A DNA stretch of 64,000 bases from Uloborus plumipes (GCA_038373865.1 JAXGGA010002988.1:1-64000), one strand, 5' to 3'; numbered from the stretch's first letter, positions 1 through 11,208 are shown. Notes: generated from the sequence alone by a model not told the origin. A program made the numbers and translations.

Positions 1-224
1 GTCAGATGCATGCAAAGAATGGGACTCGCGCTCTTTTAATGCTGCTAAATAATCGTGAAGTTATTTCTTTTATAGAATAACGTTCTCACGGGTCGAAACG
101 GAATTACATTCTACATACAATGCAGTTTTTTAGTGAAATACGTCATTTTTGGACTTGCGTCGTTCTGATTCTGAGGTAGAGATATAATTGACAAATAAGC
201 TTTGGAATAAACAGGAGGAAATGT
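1..224. repeat. Dispersed repeat, copy 1 (pair with 31929-32172)
   Basis: This stretch aligns by eye with 31929-32172 in the same orientation. Shared anchors in the same order are GATGCAT.CAAAG, ACTCGC.CTTTT, GAATA.CGTTCTC, ATTCTACATACAATG and GGACTT. The copy is cut by the window edge, so its true left end is unknown. I see no terminal inverted repeat or coding potential. It could be an old segmental duplicate or an unclassified interspersed repeat. Confidence 0.6.
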
Positions 225-942
225 ATCACTGATTACAACTAGGTTATTGTTTTTTTAATGTTGGGAGACACACTTATCCTTCGATTTGCGGCAAGGTGGA
301 AATCACTTTAACGAAAAACGCAAATACAGTAAACTCTCGATTACAGGAGGAATAGTGTTGCTTGGTACCAGCGGATAAGCAGATATTGCCGATAATCCAC
401 AAAATAGGTAAAAAAACGAGACTAGTGTGCGTAAAAGCTAAAGATATCAATAATACTCACACATGCATTTAAGTAGCAATAAACGATTGCACTGAATACA
501 AAAAATAGATGCAAAAGCTGAAAACGAGCAATAACACACTCGCACATTAATAAATAATAATAACCATAACTATAGCATATGAGAAATTTTTGCAGTCGGT
601 TAGTGTTTTTAACTATTATTTCAAAACTCCTCTTAATTTCTCAGTGAAGAGTTTTCAATAACGTCTAAATATTGAAAAAGTCCATCGGCGTGTATGAGAG
701 CTACTTCATGACTTATTTAAAATAGGTGTAAGCTGGGCAAAGTAAAACTGGGTGATTTTTCTTTTTTTTTTACATTCAGTAAATCACCACCGTTAAAAAT
801 AAATAAATAAAAAGCGTGAAAAATAAGCGAATGACCCACACCGTAAATGATCCGCCCAAGGATCCTCGGGAATTACCTGCGTAATGGGAAAGTGTAATTC
901 AGTTGAAATTATTTGATAACGTTAAAAAATTTTAATGGACAT
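225..942. other. No gene seen; AT-rich sequence
   Basis: No open frame or RNA gene stands out. A TA followed by CAGTAAACTCTCGATTA at 325-343 resembles one end of a pogo-type MITE, but no matching end was found. Confidence 0.5.
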
Positions 943-1336
943 TTAACCCATTACCGCCCATTGATCTATTAAAAGATCGCCTCTTTTCAGACCCCTCACT
1001 GAAAACAATACCCTTTTATCATTTCTTATTCTTATTGGCTGGTTTCCTTACACATGTTGCAACACCCCTAAAAAACTTTTGAACCTTTCTTTTCCCGGTC
1101 AGTCCAGTTTTCCCGGTAACGTCTAATATTTGTCATGTTGCAGATTCATAGAGCTGCTTTCAATTCTGGGTAAAACGGAATTTTTTTGAAAAAAAATACT
1201 ATGCTTTTCTTTAACTGGTTTGAATTAAAAAAAAAAAAAAACCACTTAATTCTAAATTTACAAAACTGGTTTCTTCAAAGAAAAGATTAGAGGAAAGTTA
1301 CCTACTTTTTTACTACCAGAAACGTCCAGCTATCTA

Positions 1337-2759
1337 CACAGGCAGAAAAAAATCCCAACACCAAGAAAGGACTTGAGCTAGATAAACGAAATTTGGTAGG
1401 CGTGTTTATACAATTGAAAGATGACATCGATTGAAATTTCGCGCTCCGCGCATAAGCGTGGCGCAGCTGGCGTCACTCAGAACATGCAAATAAGGCTTGT
1501 TTTAAAAGCTTGTTGCAAAGTCGTGAGTATTATTTTTCCGTGAAATTTGACGGATTGCGTTCATGTTAGCCAGGAATGCCTCTAAGAAGACGAAGAAGCC
1601 ATTATCAACAGCTCACCGAGTTTAAACGAGGTCGTACAATTTGGCTACGAGAAGGTGGATTTTCATTTCGCGATATTGCAGAAAGACTTGGGGGGAATGT
1701 TCCCACTGTGAATGATTATTGGAAGCTATGGTCAAGGGATGGTGCTACCTCAAGAAGATCGAGTTCCGAGCTGCCACGTGGTACGACTGAGAAAGAAGAT
1801 CGCCGAATCCTTCGTACGGCTGTGGCGCATCGTATTGCATCTGCGGCTGGCATTCAAGTTGCAGTTGGTACCGTCGTGACCCAAAGAACGGTAATAAATC
1901 ACTTGCTTCAAGGACAGCTCCGAGTCAGGTAGCCTGTAGCCGGTATTCCATTGATTGCAAACCATTGCCGTTTGCGACGGCAGTGGTGTCAAGACAGAGC
2001 TCATTGGAGGTCGGAGTGGAGATCTATTGTAATTTTTGATGAAAACAGATTCTTCCTTGGTGCCAGTGATGGTCGTATGTTGGTCAGAGGGAGGCCCGGG
2101 ACCGCTGCATCCAAGCTGTCTTCGACCTAGACACACGAGACCTACACCTGGAGTCATGGTCTCGTTAGCAATTTCCTATGGTAGCAGGAGCACTCTTGTC
2201 GTTATCCCAAACACATTGACTGCAAATTTGTCTTCAGTCTGGTAATTCAACCTATAGTACAGCCCTTCATGAGTAGCATTCAAGGAGGAATTTTCCAACA
2301 GGATAACGCTCGCCCTCACACCTCTGCTGTAACGCAATATGCTCGACAGAGTGTTGACATGTTATCATGACCTGCAAGATCACCAGATCTGTCTCCAATT
2401 GATCACGTATGGGATATCATTGGACGGAAACTCCAGTATCCTCCACAGTCAGCAATGAATGTCCTAGTATTGACACACTAAGCACAACAAGCATGGTACT
2501 CCATACCACAAAATAACATTCGGCACCTGTATGACACAATGCATGCACGCTTGCAGGTTTGCCTCCAAAATTCTGGAGGTTACACCGACTATTAAAGTAA
2601 CATAATTGCACATTTGCACAGCATTTTCTTGATCTTAAATTGGCCAGTGAGCTTGTACATTTAATCAATTAAACATGTTAACTAGACAATTGCATTACCC
2701 AAATTTCATTACTCTACAGTAATTTTTTCTTGGTGTTGGGATTTTTTTTCCCGCCAGTG
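1337..2759 (+). mobile_element. Tc1/mariner-type transposon, decayed
   Basis: The terminal inverted repeats are about 32 bp. The left one at 1337-1368 and the right one at 2727-2759 share the core AATCCCAACACCAAGAAA. TA dinucleotides at 1335-1336 and 2760-2761 form the expected target duplication. The length of about 1.42 kb is normal for Tc1-like elements. The transposase remnant sits inside on the plus strand. The element landed in the TTAA element at 943-2904, whose uninterrupted relative at 51605-52120 shows the empty site. Confidence 0.93.
1576..2595 (+). pseudogene. Tc1-like transposase, broken
   Basis: This is the relic of a cut-and-paste transposase of the IS630/Tc1 group, which would bind the element's inverted repeats and move it to TA sites. 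The start at 1576 reads MPLRRRRSHYQQL and opens a helix-turn-helix region, with FSFRDIAERLG near residues 30-40. An in-frame TAG at 1930-1932 ends the first frame at 118 residues. The same frame resumes after it to about 2100, where a frameshift moves the rest to another frame (CLRPRHTRPTPGVM, then STLVVIPNTLTANL). The first catalytic Asp survives in IFDENRF and the second in QQDNARPHT (about 2299). The third site reads SPDLSPIDHVWD, where Tc1 proteins normally have Glu. The tail HLYDTMHAR ends at TAA 2593-2595. It cannot make active enzyme as read here. Confidence 0.93.
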
Positions 2760-2904
2760 TATTTATAGCTCATCTACTATTTCAACTACAAATTACTGCA
2801 AGTGAATAAAACTTAATATTTTTACTCTATTTATGAAGTATAAATTGTAATTTAAAAATACTTTTCAAAATTTGTGATTTTAAAATAATTTGGGCGTTAA
2901 CTGT

Positions 2905-3755
2905 AAAGCTATAAAGAATATTTCAAAAAAGTATCAAAAATGATTTTATAACAACAATTATGACAAAAAAAAAAAAAAAAAAAAAACACGTACACACGCT
3001 TCAAAAAGTAATTTGGAATTTGTAATAAACAGATAAGAATAAGTTGTATAAAAAAAATAATGAATACACAAATAAATATACATTAAAAAATACAAAAAAG
3101 GTCTGTTCGGGGCTGTGAAGCCGTGTATACATATGTTAAAAATTTTGCCCCGTTGCATTCCACTGGGTTTAAGAATAAAGCAATTAGTTCTGACTATCCC
3201 GACTATTTCCTATAGCTTCAGTCAACGGTTCTATAGATTTTTCAATGTCAATTGTATTCGCTATTTTATTTCCGCTAGGAATTATGGCATAAGCATTTCA
3301 ATCTTTATTGAGTGATAGTGGATCTCAAATTGGTTTTTAAGGGGTTAATTTACTCTTGCAACAGATACTAAAATGGTTTTAAAACTCTAACTTAAACCAC
3401 AGGGAAAAGCATCTTTCAACTTGTTCTCCTGCAAAAACTTTTACGGATACGAAATGTCTTAATTTCATTTCGTAGACGCATTTGAACGAGTGTTAAGATA
3501 TATTTCTTCTCTTTAATAGATTAAAGCACAATTATCAACCAGCATTTAAAAAACAAATTCATTTTTAAAAGTGTATTAGAAGAGAAGAAAATATTTTTGT
3601 ACGAGAAGTCTAAGATCACAAAAAAAAAAAGATGCATCGAAGCATTACGCTAGGGGGGAAAAAAACTTCCGCTCTTTCAAAAACTTACTTACAATTAAAG
3701 AATTATAAAAAAAAAATAAATAAAAACACGTTGATTGCTCCCCGTGAAATTCTAG
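2905..3755. other. No gene seen; AT-rich sequence with A/T runs
   Basis: A long A run sits at about 2965-2986. Short open frames on both strands are low-complexity and look like chance. No inverted-repeat element was found. Confidence 0.5.
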
Positions 3756-4214
3756 CAGTGGCGCACCCACGGTAGGAGTTAAGGGGTTTTAGCCAATCCC
3801 AGAAAACGGAAGACGAGAATGATTTTTGCTTTTCATTTTAAAAATTTCCCCCCAGACAGAATCGAATCTCAACTTCCTTTCTAATTTTTTTTGTCTTCTA
3901 TTTTTCTTTTTTTTTCTTTGTCTAACATCTCCCAAAATGGTTTTCAAATCTTATTTTAAGCCTGAGAGCTCCCGAATCTCTCCTTCTCTACTTCTAGGAT
4001 CCCTTAAGAAAATTTAAAATTGCATTTTGGGGCCTCAATGTCGAAAATTTTCCAAGGATAACTCCAAAGTTCCAGTCCCTTAAAATCACCAATCATAGCC
4101 TTTTATACGTTTTTTTCTTTTGAATTTGAATAACAAACATATCTGAAGGAGTGCATCGAAGTTCCTCAGAAAACTTCTAGCCCCTAACAGGAAAAAATCC
4201 TGGGTGCGCCCCTG
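3756..4214. mobile_element. hAT-like non-autonomous element (CAGTGGCG type)
   Basis: The left end reads CAGTGGCGCACCCA and the right end TGGGTGCGCCCCTG, which pair as an inverted repeat with few mismatches. CAG...CTG ends are typical of hAT elements. A clean 8-bp target duplication is not visible, so the age or class is uncertain. The interior is pyrimidine-rich with no transposase. Confidence 0.6.
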
Positions 4215-4976
4215 AGTTTCACTGACGTTTTTTGTGAAAAATTTTGCTTTCACAAAAAAGAAACCGTGAAACAGACAGGACACTCAACTGCGTGTGCCTG
4301 AATAAAACAGGAAATTAAAACAGGATCAGCTGTTCATTCTCCAAGATCGCTCCCCTGTTTTGTCTAGCATTAACTCTACACGAATACAGACGCGAAACTT
4401 GAAACTTGAGCCACAGTTATTATTCCCTTCTCAGAGCACCCTCCTCTTGTTACACAGGTTTTCAGTCAAAAGAAAAAAATAATTTTCAAATGTTCACTTT
4501 TCTTTCCTCAACAAGAATTAATTTAAAAAGAAAAATCTTCATATATATTTTTCAAACAATTTTTTTTTTTAATTTAAAACATGAAATTACCAACTTAGGA
4601 TACATTAAATCTGGATCGTGTTTGACTCCCTCTAATCAGGCACTGCGCCTCTGTATAAACGATGTCATTAATGTGCAGCTAAAGAGCTGCAAGAATAGAC
4701 AAACAAAACAAATATTATAACACACACGCGCGCACGCAAAGACACACTTCCTCTTTTACCGCAATTAAAAAAAAAAAAATACTACAGTCGCATTACCACC
4801 TGAATAACACAATTCCAAATCTTGATGAGTTTCTGATTATTTTCATATATTCCTCATTGTATTCATTTCTTACCTCATTTCTTTTGGACAAACAGCGTTT
4901 CGAAAACTACTGTATCATTTATAGTAACCCCGTAATAGTTCAAGAGGCTAGTTTGCGCGCCGCGCCGTGTTATTAT
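4215..4976. other. No gene seen; short CA/CG microsatellite
   Basis: A short CA/CG run lies at 4720-4736. The 104-codon frame at 4406-4720 is rich in Phe, Lys and Ile from AT-rich DNA and has no recognisable domain. Confidence 0.5.
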
Positions 4977-5325
4977 CTTCAGTAGGGGATCATTTCGAAG
5001 TAAATGAGCGTTTACTTCAGTAGGTGATTTTTTCCAAAGCAACCACCGAAATGTTTGTCGATTCAGAGGGCGTTTACTTCAGTAAAAGATCGTTTCAAAG
5101 CAAATAACAACATTTCCGTCGACTACATGAGATTTTACTTCAGTAGGAGATCGTTTCAAAGCAAATAACGAAATTTCTGTCGACTAAATGAGCTTTTATT
5201 TCAGTAGGATATCGTTTCAAAGCAAAAAAGGGAATTTCCGTCGACTAAATTAGCGTTTATTTCAATAAGAGATCGTTTCAAAGCAAATAATTAAATGTTT
5301 GTCTATCAAATGAGCGCTTACTCTG
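4977..5325. repeat. 61-bp degenerate tandem array, about six units
   Basis: Units carry TTACTTCAGTAGGAGAT, CGTTTCAAAGCAAATAA and TTTCCGTCGACTAAATGAG in that order. The TTCAG anchor recurs at about 4977, 5015, 5077, 5138, 5199 and 5260, so the last four steps are 61-62 bp and the first is shorter. Units differ at many positions, so the array is old. Nothing suggests coding use. Confidence 0.85.
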
Positions 5326-5606
5326 GTCAAACACATCCTCCTTCTGTGCTCGATTTGAATATAATAATTACAAAGTACATAAATAAAAAAAAAAATAATA
5401 ATAATAGTGGAATCCTCCACGGTTAGATAAATGCAAAAAGCGTGAAAAAATATTGACAAAACTGTTTTCTTTTCAGACATTGTATCCCCCAATTAACGAA
5501 TAGAAGGTCATTTCATAGGTAATCATCGACCGTTCAATAGATTGAATGTGCATTTCTTTAGACTGAACAGTCTTCTGCTCTATTTAAATGAAATAATCAC
5601 AAATCA

Positions 5607-5987
5607 CACTGTAAAAAACAATTTGCAGTTTGCTGGCAGCAGAAGTTCCAGTTTAAAATTTTAATTGCAGTAATGAACTGCAAAATTAGCAATTTTACAG
5701 TTTATTACTGTAATGTAGCAACTTTACAATTTACTACCACAATTTTAGTTTATTACCACAAAATTAGCTGCATTATACTGTAAAACAACAGTATAATGCT
5801 GGCACAAGAAGTTCCAGTTTAAATTTGTAAAATTAGCAATTTTAGTTTATTACTGTAAAATTCGCAATTTTTACAGTATAATAGTATAAAGTTAATTGTA
5901 TTATACCATAAAAACCACATCTATTTTTTAACAGTGTGAGCAGCCGGTATTATACTATAAAATCAACAATTTATTTTTTTTGCAGTG
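5607..5987 (+). mobile_element. CACTG/TA MITE, copy 1 (compound)
   Basis: It starts CACTGTAAAAAACAA and reaches CAGTG at 5932-5936, with a partial second right end (CAGCCGGTATTATACT to GCAGTG) up to 5987. The interior stacks units of the AAATTAGCAATTTTACAGTTTATTACTG type. The box GGCAGCAGAAGTTCCAGTTT marks the plus orientation used for this family. No coding capacity. Confidence 0.8.
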
Positions 5988-6761
5988 CCAGGAAGTATTC
6001 ACCGTTCATGGGATCCACACAGGTCAAATAAGATGAAGACATTTCTTTTTAGCGCCTTTTACCACCCGAAAAAATAACTAATAAATGATAAAGAAAGCAA
6101 GCAACGTCCTTACATAAGATTAAAAAAAAATAATCTAAATTAATTTTAGGGCGCACGTCTGGAGAGGTTCTCGGAATACTCAGAAAATTAAAAACTAAAC
6201 CAAGCTTGGAGTTGAAAGGCTTTTGAAAGGCGATTTTGTCGGTGAATGGGAGCCGCTCAACAAAAGCGAATCGTTCCCCCGGTCGCATCCCTGGATTAAC
6301 AGAGAGAGCTGGCCTGTCAAAGAGAGGCGACTGCTTGGCGTCTGCAGCCACAGGAAGAGGCAACCTGTGCAAGGGGCCCTTTGTCTACCCGCCGGCTACT
6401 TCAAAAAGTTGCTCTAACAGGTAGACGGCCTTTGTTTCCCATGTCATTTGCCGCCTCCTTCCCACCCAGGCCCGAAAACCCTTTCTTCCAGCGGAAACTG
6501 TTACAATTCTGCCGAGGAGGAGGGGACACGCGGAAAAGACAAAAAAGTATCTCGGCCACTTTACGAGGAAAGGAAACTGCCCCATACAACACAAATCTTG
6601 AACGAACTTCAGAGTTGGAAGAGAGATAAACCTTCACCTTGACGCTGAGGAACAATATCCTCCTCCTACTCTGAGAAGAAAAATCTCACTTTCGGGAACT
6701 AATCAGTTAAATCAAGCCCAAGAGAAAACTATTTTCAAGAGACGCTCCATGTATTCTTCTA
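5988..6761. other. No assignable gene; GC-richer island 6220-6640
   Basis: Several overlapping short frames on both strands cover 6220-6650, caused by higher GC and fewer stops. None shows a domain or splice structure I can defend. Confidence 0.45.
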
Positions 6762-6874
6762 CAGTGCAAAAAATGAACTGTTCTTTTTACTGTATAATAC
6801 TGGCAGCTGAGGTTCCAATTTAAAACTGTAAAATGCACAGTGATAAACTGTAAACCAGCAACTTTCTTACTGCA

Positions 6875-7255
6875 CACTGTTAAAAACTTTCCTGAAATTT
6901 TACGGTAAAAGTTACTGGCATCCATGTTGCCAGTAACTTTCACCGTAAAGTCTAATTTTACTGTAAAATTTTACGGTAGGGAAAATAGAGTTAAAAAATG
7001 CAAGATGCGAGCAGCTAGGATCGAACCCAAGACGCTGGTATCGCACTTCGCTTCCCTATCCACGGTACCGAATAGACCACACATGGCGAACAGAAATTGA
7101 GTATTACGTGTTTCGCTCAGTATGTCACGTGGTTTATCAAATGGCGCTGTAATCATTTCTTTTTTATGGTACAATTTACTGTAAATATTTTCGTTACTGT
7201 AAATACAATTTTACAGTAATATTTACCATAAAAGTTTTCTGAATTTTTAACAGTG
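6875..7255. mobile_element. Nested MITE with CACTG ends and a tRNA-like interior
   Basis: The left end reads CACTGTTAAAAACTTTCCTG and the right end TCTGAATTTTTAACAGTG. Inside the left end are ACGGTAAAAGTTACTGGCA and its near-complement TGCCAGTAACTTTCACCGT, a local palindrome. The middle (about 7010-7083) is unlike the rest and resembles a tRNA on the minus strand. The element sits inside the copy at 6762-7515. Confidence 0.75.
7010..7083 (-). other. tRNA-like segment inside a MITE
   Basis: On the minus strand, GTGGATAGGGAAGCG resembles a D arm with an internal A box, and GGGTTCGATCC is close to the RNA polymerase III B box. The spacing suits a tRNA, but the T stem pairs imperfectly and no convincing acceptor stem closes it. 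I read it as a tRNA-derived (SINE-like) piece captured by the MITE, not a working tRNA gene. Confidence 0.45.
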
Positions 7256-7515
7256 TAAAGCTAGCCATTTTACAGTTTATTGCCTTAAAATTTAGCTGTA
7301 TTATACTGTACAAACAACAGTATAATACTAACAGCAAAGGTTCCGGTTTAAAACTGCAAAATGCACTGTAATAAACTGTAAAATTAACAATTTTGCAATT
7401 TATTACTGTAAAATTAGCAATTTACAGTTTAGTACTGGAAAAGTAGCAATTTTGCAGTTTATTACTGTAAAATGAGCTGTATTATACTGTAAAAACAACA
7501 TTCATTTTTACAGTG

Positions 7516-8130
7516 TATATACATACATTAAGCCCTTGCTGAACGCACCTCGTTTAATCGGTTAGCGGGAACTATTGCACTTTGCTTCTTTCCTCCGAGA
7601 AGTTAAAGCTGAAAAAGCTGCTTTCAATTTGAAAAGATTGAAGAAGTAAAGGCATTGTATTTCACGGGAAAAGTCGTTGTTGTTTTGTTGAAAAAACAAT
7701 AACACGAGTATGAAACATAAATAGTGCGACTCAGGTAAAGAGAGGCTTGACTTTGGGCTCGATCATTTATATTTGAGTTGAAAGAGGAGAAAATCATAGA
7801 TTGGCACAAAGGTAGAAATCGTTATCGACAACGCAAGGACGCAGTTAGAAAAACGTAACTGCTTTCCTCACCCCATTCTAAAATCTGAAATCGTTCAAGC
7901 CAGCGGACTCCGACCACTGTCTACTTGTCTACTCAAGGGTTACATTGTAAACGTTTGAAACCAACAATTCAACAATATTTCAGTTCTGATGTTCTAGTTA
8001 GTTCTAGTTAGCGCTATCTCACTCACGCACCCACGATTTTCTTTTTAATTAATTGCTCATTGGTGGTTTTTGAGATTTTTTGGGCTTAGTTTTCTTGATA
8101 AGTGCTTAGAAGGAAATATATTATTTAATA
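7516..8130. other. No gene or named repeat seen
   Basis: This is a mixed AT-rich stretch. A short duplication, GTTCTAGTTAGTTCTAGTTAG, lies at about 7991-8011. No further structure was found. Confidence 0.45.
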
Positions 8131-9621
8131 TAGGGTGAGTTCTGGTAAGTGCGTACCCTTTTTTTCAAAGTTCATGTTCTCAAGGATGCTGCTCTGTTGA
8201 AAAATCTTGTACACTCACAATTTTTTTTTAGTTTTTTTTTCCAGATCCTTTACTAAGATTTTCAAGCATATAATATGTCAAATAAACCATAAGCATAGGT
8301 TTTGTGACCTGGTTTATGACACCTATTCTAAGGTACGCACTTTCCCTACCTAGTGATATTCCACGCGTCTTGCGAACAACTGTGATTTGAAGATTGAGAG
8401 AGTTGTGTTTGTGATCATTCCTCTGTCCTTTTAATAAGACCAAGTGAGCAAATGTAAGTTGTTTTTATTTAGTAATAGCCACTCATAGTCTACATAGTTT
8501 AATTTGGTTAAATACATTAATCAGTCTGTGTTTAAGAGAGGGTTCGCACTTACCCCTTCTTAAATGTAAGATGAGACATGTGCGTCCAATAGCGTTGTTG
8601 TAAGTGCGTACCCCTGTGATTTTCTTTAATTCTATTTGTATGGTCGATCGTTAGGTGACCTGAGTGAACAATTTGGTTTTTTTTTTTTTTTTTGAATAAA
8701 TACTGTTTTAAAATATTTTTCTTATTAGAATCAGTAGCATTAAGAAAAAACACAAAATAAAGAGCAAAAAAAAAAAAAAGAAGAAAATAATTGATCATGA
8801 TATATGATACTTGTACGTTTTTTTCTTGTACATTGAAATAGTTTTTCACAACGTGTTCTTAATTTTCTTAAATATAATTTATTCATTACTCCACCTTCGT
8901 TTTTTGAATCAGTTGGTTCCTTATTTAGTGTTTCACTTAATTTCATTGCTTCATTTGTCATTCTGGTTTAAATTAAGTATAGCTTATGATTGCTATTTTC
9001 AACGAAAAATTTATTAACTGATATCTAAAAGCCAGTATATTTCAGAGGTAATGAATAAAATTGAAATCTTATGCCGCATTCAATGTAAATATAAATACTT
9101 GATGCAAATGACATAGGATTTATAATCGGCTTATAAAAGAGTTAAAAGCAAAATTAAAGGTGAATTACGAGAGTCGGATTTTCCGCGTAATGGTTACACA
9201 CTTGCCCCATCATAATGGTACGCACTTACCCCCATCTTACTTTAAGGAAAGGGAAAGTGCGTACCGTCATATAAACAAACTTTAGTTAGAGTATTTGATC
9301 AAAATACCCCAGGTATGTTATTAGTAGCTATTACTCAAAAGAAACAACTTGCATTTCTTGACTTCAATTGCTTGGTATGACTACAAGAGAAACTGAAACA
9401 AAACCTTCTCAATCTTTACTTTAGAGTTTTTTGAAGACATTTAAGTTGTCTCTGATTGTGTTTCGTCTATTGAATCCATGCCTGAATTCTACCTATTGAA
9501 ATTATCATTAGACAGTTATCTAACATAGTCGATGTGTTGCAGAAGCCATTTCAGGACAGTGTTCATATAATTCCCAGTGGACGCACTTACCCCATGAACG
9601 CACTTACCAGAACTCACCCTA
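8131..9621. mobile_element. DNA transposon A with iterated GGTAAGTGCGTACC motifs
   Basis: The ends form a 24-bp inverted repeat. The left begins TAGGGTGAGTTCTGGTAAGT and the right ends ACTTACCAGAACTCACCCTA. The motif GGTAAGTGCGTACCCC, or a close variant, recurs at 8144, 8332 (reverse), 8541 (reverse), 8600, 9192 (reverse), 9217 (reverse), 9251, 9578 (reverse) and 9596 (reverse). The interior is AT-rich with only short frames, so it is non-autonomous or decayed. I cannot name the superfamily. See the related designs at 23079, 34337, 37556 and 47486. Confidence 0.8.
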
Positions 9622-10197
9622 TTTTTTTTTTCAATCTTTAAGCTTAGTACTGAATGGTGCTAAACATGGAGAACTAGAAGCTTGTAATATTAGTGATATG
9701 TTTTAAGTAATTGCTATAAAATGTGAAAATGAAAAACTTCATTAAAAGATGCATACACAATGACCAAATAAAATAAATTGTGTTTCTAGAAAAAAGAAAA
9801 AAAAAACCTTTTTTTTTTTCGTTTCCACTGAGAGCAAACAATTTCACCAAAACAAGAAATCAACAATTCTTCTTTTTTTTTTAAACAGAAGCATCAATTG
9901 TTGCACAGAACAAATTACAAAAACTCCAAATGTGCTGGAGTCTTGCTTCGTTCCATGAACTTTATGACCCCCACTTCTGTGTAATGCCATTAAATTTCGA
10001 AGTTTTCTATGCACAATATTTAAATAGTTGTTTTTGCTCAGACGTATCACAAAAGTACGTCAGTTACTGTGTCATTTCACTCCTTTTTCTGGAAACGTTT
10101 ACAATTCAATTTTACAGTAGTAGCGTCTATGTTTCTCAATGAAGTTCATACATTAAAACAAGGATGTATCATTTTTAGACTCCTTGTTTGTAATATA
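9622..10197. other. No gene seen; A/T-rich sequence
   Basis: There are poly-T and poly-A runs at 9623-9632, 9790-9830 and 9870-9883. Small frames on both strands look like chance. Confidence 0.45.
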
Positions 10198-10509
10198 TTA
10201 ACCCTTTGTGCCCCGACGGGACTCAGAAGTCCCGCTTATATTAATTTAGTATTATGAATCCTAAATAGTTGGAATTATGCTGAAACTTTTAAGTATACCA
10301 CTCCTTGAACTTTGCCGAGAGGCCGACAGATGGTACGTGCAATCGGAAACAGTTTTCTTAGGGGCCCTAAGGCGTAGGGGGAGAAACCCAACTGATTTTC
10401 AAAATATTTATACTCGGTATATGTGTTGTTTGATGTATTTTCAACTAAAAAAAACTAAAAATATATGTAAAAATTCATTGCTAAATTAATTTGGGACATA
10501 AAGGGTTAA
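10198..10509 (+). mobile_element. TTAA-flanked MITE, family 2, copy 1
   Basis: TTAA at 10198-10201 is followed by CCCTTTGTGCC, and the right end reads GGGACATAAAGGG then TTAA at 10506-10509. A perfect 7-bp hairpin (CGGGACT/AGTCCCG, 10217-10234) sits 15 nt inside the left TTAA. The interior contains GCCGAGAGGCCGACAGATGG, also present in reverse orientation at 30844-31084. TTAA duplication points to a piggyBac- or Kolobok-type origin. Confidence 0.85.
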
Positions 10510-11200
10510 AATGGAATTGCCCCGCCTCAATGCTAACTCCAGTTGATAATGGCATCATTTTCTCCCATTCCCTAAAATGTTGAGCCCAACCGGTTGTCTG
10601 CGAAGTGGCAAAAAGCCGTGGCAAAAACGTTTTCTAACTGTGTGTATTCACGTGACTCTGAATGAGTGCGTCGGAATGAGTTTGGTGTCCGCGCATCAGC
10701 TGTCACTACTCAAGTGGAGAGATGGGATTGCGGATTATTCGCCGGATAATTCGTGCTTTACAAGAGATTTGAGGAGCACAACTGGAAAAAATACAAAACG
10801 TTTCAAACAATGATTTAAGAGCAATTAAAACGTTTTAAAGCTCGGAGTCTTTAGTCTCGTTTCAAAGCGTCGAATTATGCGATTGTGTAGCTTCGGCCAC
10901 AAACAGATCCAATTATTGAATCGATTGATCTGCGGATTAGAACACTCATTTTTCACTTTTCGGCGTACTTAGGCGCCATTAACTAAGTTGTCTGTTATTT
11001 ATGACAGGAGTTTTTTCGCTTTTCTTTATTCATATTTATGTACTTTTGAAGGATCATCATGTTACGTGGACACTGTAATTATTATTTGCCAAACTTTGGT
11101 CTTTCTTTTTACTTCTTGCTATTTTAATACATTCACATTTGTTTTGACGAATTATTCTTTAATAAATAGATTTTATGCTGACGTATAACATTGAATAATT
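10510..11200. other. No gene seen
   Basis: The 78-codon frame at 10577-10813 lies in GC-richer DNA but shows no recognisable domain. The rest is AT-rich. Confidence 0.4.
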
Positions 11201-11208
11201 AATAAGTT

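Larger units (their letters stand above)
943..2904. mobile_element. TTAA-flanked element, family 1, interrupted by Tc1
   Basis: The element begins TTAACCCATTACCGCCCA (TTAA at 943-946) and ends near 2904 in TTTGGGCGTTAAC, a decayed inverted partner. It matches 51605-52120 almost throughout once 1337-2759 is removed. Shared blocks include TTGGCTGGTTTCCTTACACATG and the run ending in AATTTGGGCG. A GATCT/AGATC hairpin lies at 963-978, 16 nt inside the TTAA. TTAA targets are used by the piggyBac and Kolobok superfamilies. No transposase is present, so this is a non-autonomous element; the choice between superfamilies is open. Confidence 0.75.
6762..7515 (+). mobile_element. CACTG/TA MITE, copy 2, split by a nested insertion
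   Basis: The left end CAGTGCAAAAAATGAACTG at 6762 follows TA, and the right end CAGTG at 7511-7515 precedes TA. The left part carries GGCAGCTGAGGTTCCAATTT. The element is interrupted at 6875-7255. Intact relatives such as the one at 39850-40166 read straight through the equivalent spot. Confidence 0.85.

Noticed and set aside
1750..2157. 135-codon minus-strand open frame
   Set aside because: It is the antisense shadow of the Tc1 transposase relic.
4977..5325. CRISPR-like array
   Set aside because: The 61-bp units are whole diverged tandem repeats with no constant repeat and variable spacer pattern, and the DNA is eukaryotic in character.
6223..6655. Cluster of six overlapping frames
   Set aside because: All arise from one GC-richer patch, and frames are open on both strands equally. 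No domain seen.
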